64,000 bases of DNA from positions 1 through 64,000 of the forward strand of contig JAHQIW010004394.1 in assembly GCA_019055375.1 (NCBI GenBank). The letters are read 5' to 3'. The notes beneath the pieces are model-generated. The model made no database searches. It saw only the letters and a program-made list of their open reading frames with translations, and was not told where the DNA came from. Of this stretch, positions 47,401 through 56,400 are shown in pieces. Each line of letters begins with the position of its first letter. Position 1 is the first letter of the stretch. Source of the stretch: Parelaphostrongylus tenuis (taxonomy: Eukaryota > Nematoda > Chromadorea > Rhabditida > Metastrongylidae). A program made the translations under genes and the position numbers.

Positions 47401-50400
47401 CGGTCGTTAGTCCACTAACTCTACACAGTAGGGAAGGGGAGGCAGTATGTTGAAGGCAGACAACATGAAATGTTGTGTGAGCCTGTCTCGTTTCTCAGAC
47501 TTTATATTAAATGTTTGTAGAGTGTGCCATCGGCTATAGAAGGGCTCAGACAACATTTTACGTCTTTTGGTCTTAACATACTGTCTCCCCTTCCTTCACT
47601 ACTACGTAGGGTTGACTGGTGGGGCCTGTGGTTTTTATGACGTGCCTGGAACCGCCGTAGCGTTCGTAAGCTGCTGACATGACGAGCATCGAAACGGCTA
47701 AAAACACTCTCTCAGACTACAGGCTGTATTTTCATGTTAAACCTTTTCTTTGAATTTTATAGATGCAACAGCGTCAGTTGTGAATAGTGTCGACATAGAT
47801 GAAGGGATGGATGACGATGGTGCAACAGTTGTACCTTCTCAAAAGACTGACAGTATTTTTGGTGGCGGTTTCATGAGGTTTTCGTCTATCAGAGTCCTTT
47901 CAGGAATTGTTGGCGTCACATTTTGTTAGTAAAATGAAAGAATAAAAAAGAGGGGATTTATACCTTTAAGATTTTTGGGTAGTATCAGAAGATTCGACCT
48001 CAAGGTAGTTGAACCCGCATTTCACCCATACCGGAAACACGTGATACCACTACACGCAGCTATCGTTTATCTACCACTCTTTTCCGATTTAAACTACTGT
48101 AGCTGTCACTAACCAACCTTCAATAGGTTTGGTCTGGTTAGCACATATCGGCATCAAACCCAGTTCAGCTAAGAGCTCTTTGGATATGTATTAATCTACA
48201 TGCTTCACTTTACTGCTTTTCAGCGATGTCATGATGTTTATAAACTTGTTAAATCTTGGCTGCTGGTAGCTACGATAGTTTAGAAAGGAGAAACAGTGGT
48301 AGCACAGCGGTGGCCTTGGTGGTGTGATGGTAGCCCGCTTCCGCGGCATGGGTGAAGTCCTTGGTTCAATTTCCGTTTGGTTGAATGTTCTACATACCAC
48401 TCGACATTTCTGGATGTATATTTATGCCATCATGCATTGTTAAAAAGCAGTGAAAATGACAAATGTATTGGAAGAGCACTCGTTGAAGACAAAATTGGAA
48501 GTGCAACTGGTAGTACTGTCGAAGTTTTACGAGTTCCGGTGATATTCCACTTCTTGATCTGTAAACAGCACTATCGGCGCGTAACGGTCAACTTTGATCT
48601 TTTTTTGCTTTTACTCTATTTATCCAATTTTATGGCCTTAGGCTTAGGCTTATTTTTCTCTTTTAGGCATTTTTTACGCATTAAACTTGGTAAGTTTTTA
48701 GTGGAATTGGTTCTACCGCTAGCGCAAATACAGGAAGGAATGTTTTCGGGATGAAAACTGGAAGCTTATTGAAAAATACGTCGACTCTTGGAGAAAAAAG
48801 CTCTATCTTCTCTGGAGGCGGTCTTAAAACAGTACGTATTTCCATTTTCACCATAGATCTTCCTTCTTATTGAAAATATTATTCTCTTACCTCAGAATTT
48901 TTCTCATTTCCTTTTTTGCTTAGTTGAACTTAGTCGCGTAAACGATAAGCTGCGTGATAGCATAGGTTATGTGTAGGTGGGGTAATTACTCCGATCAGGA
49001 TAGTCTCTTAGAAGTTGTGCTTCACGGTTTTGTCTCTAGTTCTTGAATTTATGTCTCGTATCATCAGTTGTTTCAAGAAGTCATGTCGTGCTCAAAAAGC
49101 ATTGTAATCGTACCGCTATAATCTACAAAATGCTTAGAGCGCGCGTAGCGCAGTGGTTAGAGGTGCTGTTCGACACACATGATCGACTAAGCGATGGAGA
49201 GTGGCACGGTGCAGCGTTCAGGGGTCACCGAGCTTTCTATCACTCCGGGGTTTGAAGAGTTGAACTACACTTGTCTAGGGGTTTAGCAGCATTGACTTAA
49301 TGCAGTAGACCCTCAAGAGTTATTTGTGAAAGCTAGATATGCATTCAAAAATTTCAAACGAAGCCTAAAATTGAATACGCATGCATGGCATGTCGCTTAG
49401 TGATAGGTCGACGTCGAGAGCTTTAGTTTCTATCTTTCTTTACAATGCTTAAATGAGCAGTTTTGCTTCTCATTGAAGTTATATATCTTTTTCCGCTCTC
49501 AGAACGTAATTCCGAATATCATTATGCTCAAATCTACTCTTGGAGAAACATATACTGATTTTCTTTTATCGCACAGATAAACACATCAAACACGCAACCT
49601 TCTTCATTTGCATCTGCGGCACAACAAGCTGTACAATCGGATGCACTATCCCAGTCTACAACGTCAAGCTCGGTAGGAAAAAGTCCGATGTGGTAACAGT
49701 TATAGTTACACAGCATAATGCAGCTGGAAATTATCTAGGTTTTTGGTGCTACTCCGAAGTTTGGAGGACCTCCTGTGTTTGGTGGAAAACCAATTTTTGG
49801 ATCCACTGCACCCAAACCGTCGACTACTTTTGGTGGCGGGTCTGGAGCTGGTGGTGCTTTCTCAGCGTAAGTTAAATGATCTTTCTCTAATTAGCAACAC
49901 GTCTAGATCTTTGTGGACGGTATAATGTTCATGCACGATTGAACAGTCCTTCAATTTACCAATTAATTGGCGTCTCTATACTCCATTTTTCCTTTATTTT
50001 ATTCTTATTCCTGTTCTCTTTTTTGAAAATCCATAGATAGGACTGAGCTTTAAGTAGGACTACTGTGTTAGAAAAAAAGTTTACCGCGTGTTTTCCGGGT
50101 TTCACGGAGAATATGCACTGAATTGGGTGCACATAGACATCACGCTTTATATGGACGGATGTGTCGTTTACAAGTTATTACTTCACATGACCAAACGCAA
50201 TTGTCAAATTTTTTTTATTATCTCGATAAAAGTCGAACAGTTGCTCACAGTTCAGGCCCCTAGAAACACTTATGTAGTCGACTATCCCACCACATTACTC
50301 ATTGTCACGTAAATGACAAACTTCTGAGATTGGGAGGGCATGGTGAAGGAGAAATCTTTCGCTTCATGTCTTTATTTGGCACCGACGATTACTGACCATC

Positions 50401-53400
50401 CATAAGATGCAGCTGTAGGCTTTAAATATCTCGAAGTGTCTATTTCGTTTACATATCACAGTACACTTTTCTATACTTTCAAGAGACAAACCGGCGTTAC
50501 CACTTTCGCTCAGTATGTTGAGGAGAAATGCCGTCTTTCGTTTGGTGCTTTCCTTGTTGGACATTCAATATCTCAGGAATACCGTTTCCGAAATTTTGTC
50601 TGGCAACTGTGGTTAAGACGCGTGACATGTTCGATCAACAGTTTTTCCTTATCGCCGAATCGTAAACGAATTCTACTCAGTGTGCATGGAATACCCTGAT
50701 TCGGCAAGAGTTTCTGGGTCGTCTAGTGTCACGAAGCTATGAGATTTTTTATGTGCTGTGTTTCACTCCATTCATTTCAGTCAAGCAGTACGATTTCTAA
50801 TATCGACGCATCTATGGAAATGGAGTCTCATTCAGCGACATAGTCGACTCAGGTTCACAGACTGAGAGGATGCGAGGTGCATCAGTCCAGGTGTTCCATA
50901 AACCGTCATGTATGGAGAGATCGTATCAGTGTATGGTATCGCTTGCCTATCTCTTACCTTTTTACTTTGGCATCTTTCATGCTGATTGAACGTGTTTCGT
51001 GCTGATATCTTCACCGTATGCAGTCGCGTGGTGCTGTACGCCACAAAGGAATATTTGTCAATTTGCAACTAGGATTGCAACAAGGAACATGGGGCAGCAA
51101 CAATTCCTTTGAAGGCAGCAAAGCCCTGCTATCAGTATTTATCTATCGATCTGTTCAAGTGAGACGCAACAGTTGAAGCTCAGAAGTAGCCGGAGATCTT
51201 GGAAGTGTAGATGTGATCCATAGTGGTTATCCCTTACTGAAACAGCTTTCTCGTATGATTGTTCTCTCGAGGTGCTGTTTCCCTGCTATAGATGAAGCGA
51301 GTGGTACGTAACCTATAAGGAAATTGAATTCATTAGACAGAAAACGATATTAGTGGACGATTTATCTCAGGTAGGAGTTGAAGCCGCATTACACTCTTAC
51401 CGGGGACGCGGAACAATGATAGAAGAGTAAGGGACTCGGTAACGTAGTGGTTTGCACTCGTCCTGGTAATAGTTAGCCTTCGCTCCAACTTCCACATAAG
51501 TATCATTGTTTTTTATATCACTCAACCTTAATGGATGTATAGTTCAACGTCATAACCTTGTTATAAAAGCGATGAAAACAAGAATTTTTGTGAACTTCAA
51601 AATCAAATTGTCAAATTATAATATCTCAATCCATTGTGAAAATCAATAATTGAAGTGGAAACTGTGAATCTAAAGTTTTTTGCCTTCAAAGCACACTATT
51701 CGTATCTTTCTTTTCCATGATGAGAAAGTTCTCTTTTTCTAGCTCGATTAAAATGTTTTCCTACTTTGTTTTTTTATATATATCTTTTGTAAACGAGTTT
51801 CATATTCTTGACATGATTGAAGATGGCCGAATAATATTTTGTTTAGCAGGATATACATTTCAACAATATGTCATTGATCATTGGTTTTTTGCGAGTTTCA
51901 TGCTCGCATGAAACTTTTTTAGACTTTGAAACTTTTTTAGGGGTTATGGTTTTCGTATTTTCGAAAATCTCAGTCGGTACAAATTCGTGTTTGGAAGAGT
52001 TTTTTTCATGAAAATATGGTGCAATTTGCATCCTTGAGTAAATTTGGAGACTAACCAGTTCTATTCGTTGAATCGCTCCATTTTGCACATTAGTCACACC
52101 GTTCCAAATTTGCTAAAGTGGTTTATGGATATAAGGTAAGGAAGTAAAATGGGCGATGAATTAAAGTCTTGGTGATTTTCTTTTTAGAACATCACGGCAT
52201 CGCTGTATTTCAATTGACCGGGAACCACAAGTTCATAGTAGTACGTGTACTAAGGCGGACTGTTTTGATGAGCACGGAGCTTTCGAAATTCGACGATCGT
52301 ATCAATTGGACGGAGAGATAGGATGAGCTATCGCAGAAAGAGCCGTTGTCGCGATATTCTTATCCCTAGAGAAGATAGAGAGTTGTGATGGTGGCCTTCT
52401 GAGTGATTGAGACGGGCGTTGTGTATAGAATGCTAATTTTTATGGCTTCAACCAACGATTCCCATGTTAGTATCGTTTCACAGTACAAAGCCACGAAGCT
52501 CTGAAATTTCAAAATAGGTTGTTGGATAGACTGCGAGGTCAAAATCGATAGTTACTGCATGCCGTTCACCACGGTATTGTTTTGTCAGCTGTAGAGTTTC
52601 CAGAAACCTTTGTTTCTCTCCATGTTCTCAGCTTTGAGCCGTTGTCGCGAGGATGATGGATAAGCGCACAGGTTTTCTCGTCGATCTTTCTATAAGACAA
52701 ATGTCCTAGGAGAAGGTGGTTAAACCAGTTCATCAGAAGTTGAATTTTCGAGCATAGATCACAACGGCTGAACAAAATCATCGATTTTTAATCACCAAGT
52801 CATTCTTGTCATAATCCCTTCTTCTGAATGTGGTTAGAATTAATGACTGTGGCATTTAGGAAAAAAAAGCCCTACTTTTCTTCAGCTTAAATTTATCAGT
52901 TTTGAGCAATAGATATGTGCTTGCACTGTAAATAGCTTTTGTAAATTTAGAATAGAATGATAACGAATAGCACTGTCTTCAAGTTCTATAGCCCCTTAGA
53001 GTAAGGCCTTTACTGGCAATACATGCCCGAATGGAAATCGTTTACTGGTTGAGCCTTCTCCAAACTCCTTATCACTGAAGAGCTTTTAGAGCACTTAATA
53101 GGCGAAATGGTACAGTAGATGTTTATGCCGTTTTTTTTTTGCGTTTTTATTGCAACTCGGGGTCGAGGACAAACAGTTGGGCAAGTCTTTTTCCTGCTTC
53201 GTGTTGTTTTCTGATATGGGATATCAATTTCGTAATCAATTTTGTGCAGTAAAGATGAAGACAATCGATTATCAGTTACCACCCGCTTGAGAGAACGTTT
53301 TCACGAGAGTTCTTTAGACTGGTTTTTATTTGTGATTTCGTTAATTCTTCGAAGGAATGACTGAGATATTACACAAAAATGGTACACGTAGGCACCATAT

Positions 53401-56400
53401 TTTGCGTTGTCGTAATGTGGCTGATTTTAATGTAACCTGACGGTTCAAACGTTGTTCATAAATTACTTTCTATAACTCAAAATCTCACCGATGGGAGCAC
53501 AATAGCATTTGCGAACTGTTCCTTTCTTTAAATAAAAGTTACGCGAGATTGGTAGACCTTTCTTACGATTTGATGGCTAACTTTTCGGCACTTCTGCCTT
53601 TTTGTAGACGTATCATATTGTGCCCTATCTATCTTCTTCGTTGGGTTCTCGTACATGTAGTAAAACTTTGATGTAAAATCAATCCTCTTGTCTGTCTATT
53701 ACATGGGAATTTGTCGCGTAAACACTTGGAAAGGTCTCTGGTTGTATTGTGATTCACTGTGAAAAGCAAATCTGATATAAAGCGTCATATCACTCGTTAT
53801 GCCTAGGTATTCTCCTCTTCTATTCGTTATTTGACTTTTGCAGTTTATCCAGAATGCTTTGAAAATTTTCGCGCCGGCGTTTTTGTTTCTTTCCCGGGGG
53901 CTCTTACTACCTACTTAAAGTCTTCACCGTTGTGCCCTTTAACACGCACCTGAAGAAAAACTTGTTCGACTTTTATATTTTCCATCCAGATGTTTTTTTT
54001 TTTTTTTTTGATGCCAACCCTAAGTGCTCGCCTCCTTTTTGCCCTTGTATTCATCACCATATAACGTACGAGAGATCTCGAATATTGTGCCTAAATTCAT
54101 GCTGTCTCTACAATTAGGACATATGCTCATGACTTCTCCCATTTGAGTGCTTCAGCGGTGAGTTTCTTATAATAGACGAACTGAGGAGATTTGCAATAGA
54201 GTTTTTACTACGTGTGCGAAATATCTATCGGATAGTTAGATTTAATATGCTATAATACGTCCAGCCTCTGGTTAGGCGAAATCGCCGAACCGTTACCATT
54301 AAATCTGAAGCGAGCAATGCCAACGTCGTGCAATTTTCAAAGTACAGTTCGTAAAATATTTTCATTACGCAAGCCGAGTTATAGAAAAGATCACACTTTT
54401 GGACTTTCGAGAATTTCACGACTTGTTTCATTGTAGAAGCCTCTACACTGTGTTAAACCGCAAATTCATGGGAGGTAATTTCATCAAACATCTATCTTCC
54501 TTCTGTTCTCTTGAAACGAATCTATATTGTCCTCCTAATTCACATAAGTAGGAGGGACAGAGAATAACGCATTGGTTAGTGGATGTGCACGTTATCAGGA
54601 AAAAAGGTTTGACATCCTCCCCTAACGCTCTTCCGTAAGTGCACATGAGGGCGCCTTGGTCGGCTACCCCGAAAATCGCAAGAGACATCATTTCGACTAA
54701 CATTATGCAACACTGATGAAGAAGACGAAAATTTTGAGCAGCACCTGAAACCACAAACAAAATGTTTGGAGACAATTGTGACCAATGAAGGGGACAAAAT
54801 GAATCGAATTCAAAAGTAGTGGGATTCGCACAACAAACATGATTTAGGGGTCATGTACGGAAATTTACATCAACCCTTTGTGTAAAGCCTTTGAAGATAG
54901 TGATCTATTTCTGACGCGATTGTTGAGGACAGAGTGTGAATAGGAAATGATTAGTGTGAGTCATCACAGACAACGGGTTCATATATGACAAGCTCTACGA
55001 GACCAGTAAGATAGCACCAAGTGTGGTTTTCTAGTGATTAGACAACTTCTTGAATACATTCTTGAAGTAGTCGTTATGGGGCACTTACTAGTTGTACATT
55101 AGAGGAGTGAAAATTGCTGTTGAAAACAAAAGAGTCAATGTACGTTGAATAATTTCCCAACAATAATATTATTATCATGATTATTATGTTTGACATCAGT
55201 TATTCTTATAATAATAGTTCGAATGAAATTGTGATATTGCAGTATAATAGTATCAATAATATATTAAATACTTCACACTTTCGTATTATTTTCAGTCCTT
55301 TCACCGGCTATGCGTATTGATTTTGAATATATGTTTCTGAATATCTTCAACCATACATCTTCATTACAAAATGCAAACTTTCTTTCCAGAATTCTTGTCG
55401 CCAATATTATAGCTTCTCAAATATGATTGCATGCTAGAGCAGGTTCATGAATAGGTGTCGTCAACGCACTATGCTTCCAGAGCGCCGTTTTTAGGGTAGA
55501 ATGGAATCGTTGGATGTGATAAACATGAACTTGACACAGGAATAAAGGATAAAGGATAAAGCTCTCGGCGTTGGTCAATCCCTGAGGGATGCGCCATGCA
55601 TTCGACTTCAGTTTCTTCAACTTCGTATGAGGTGATTGAATGCATATCTGGCCTTCACAATGACTCGCGGTGGCCTTTTGCTAAACCAAGTCAGTGCTGC
55701 TTATCCTCCCAGACAAGCCTGAGACCTGTCTGATACCAATTTACCGACTCCGGAAGGATGGATGGCTTGGTGAGCCATGAGCGCGGACGCAGGGCACCTC
55801 TAACCACTGCGCCACATACGGTCTGACACAGGAATACACTTCATTTATGGTGTAAAACTCTAAGGATGGCCAACAATAGACTGACGAAATAATAGACGAG
55901 ATTTTTCTCGTCATATCTAAGAGCTAGAGCACAAAGAAGAAGTGCTCAAGAACATGAGATCATGCTAAAATCGGATAGGTAGAAGTCAAGAAGACTTGGA
56001 AAATATGTGAAACCGAATAATGGGCTGAGAACTTTGAGAAACTGTCCATCGTGCCTCTTGCAAAAGTTTAAGGATCGTTCCTTATATCTTTGATGCGCAT
56101 TAATATTGCACTCCAATGACACATAGTTCAGTGAGCGTAGCATTTGGCCGTGGTCATGACAGTGTTTATTGAACACAACTTCTTGTAATGACTGTTTATT
56201 TCAAAGCTGGAAACAGGATGCATGATTTTATATCGTAACCACAAGACCTTGATAAGTTTTTTGCTTTGCTTGTATTGCAAACTTTAGGTGGTTGATGCCG
56301 CTCATCCGTGTGACTACTGGACATTGATTATGACGAAAAAAAAAGAGAATGCGTTCTAGTTATTAGCAAATGACAGGTTCTAAATGTCATATTTTCGCTC

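Noticed and set aside
48377..48754. 125-codon plus-strand open frame
   Set aside because: It begins in a SINE-like repeat and ends in the wrong frame of a real NUP214 exon (48702-48831).
50436..50830. Open frame and a possible alternative last exon (SSSTISNIDASM...)
   Set aside because: The phase does not follow from exon 49739-49866; kept only as a note in the intron entry.
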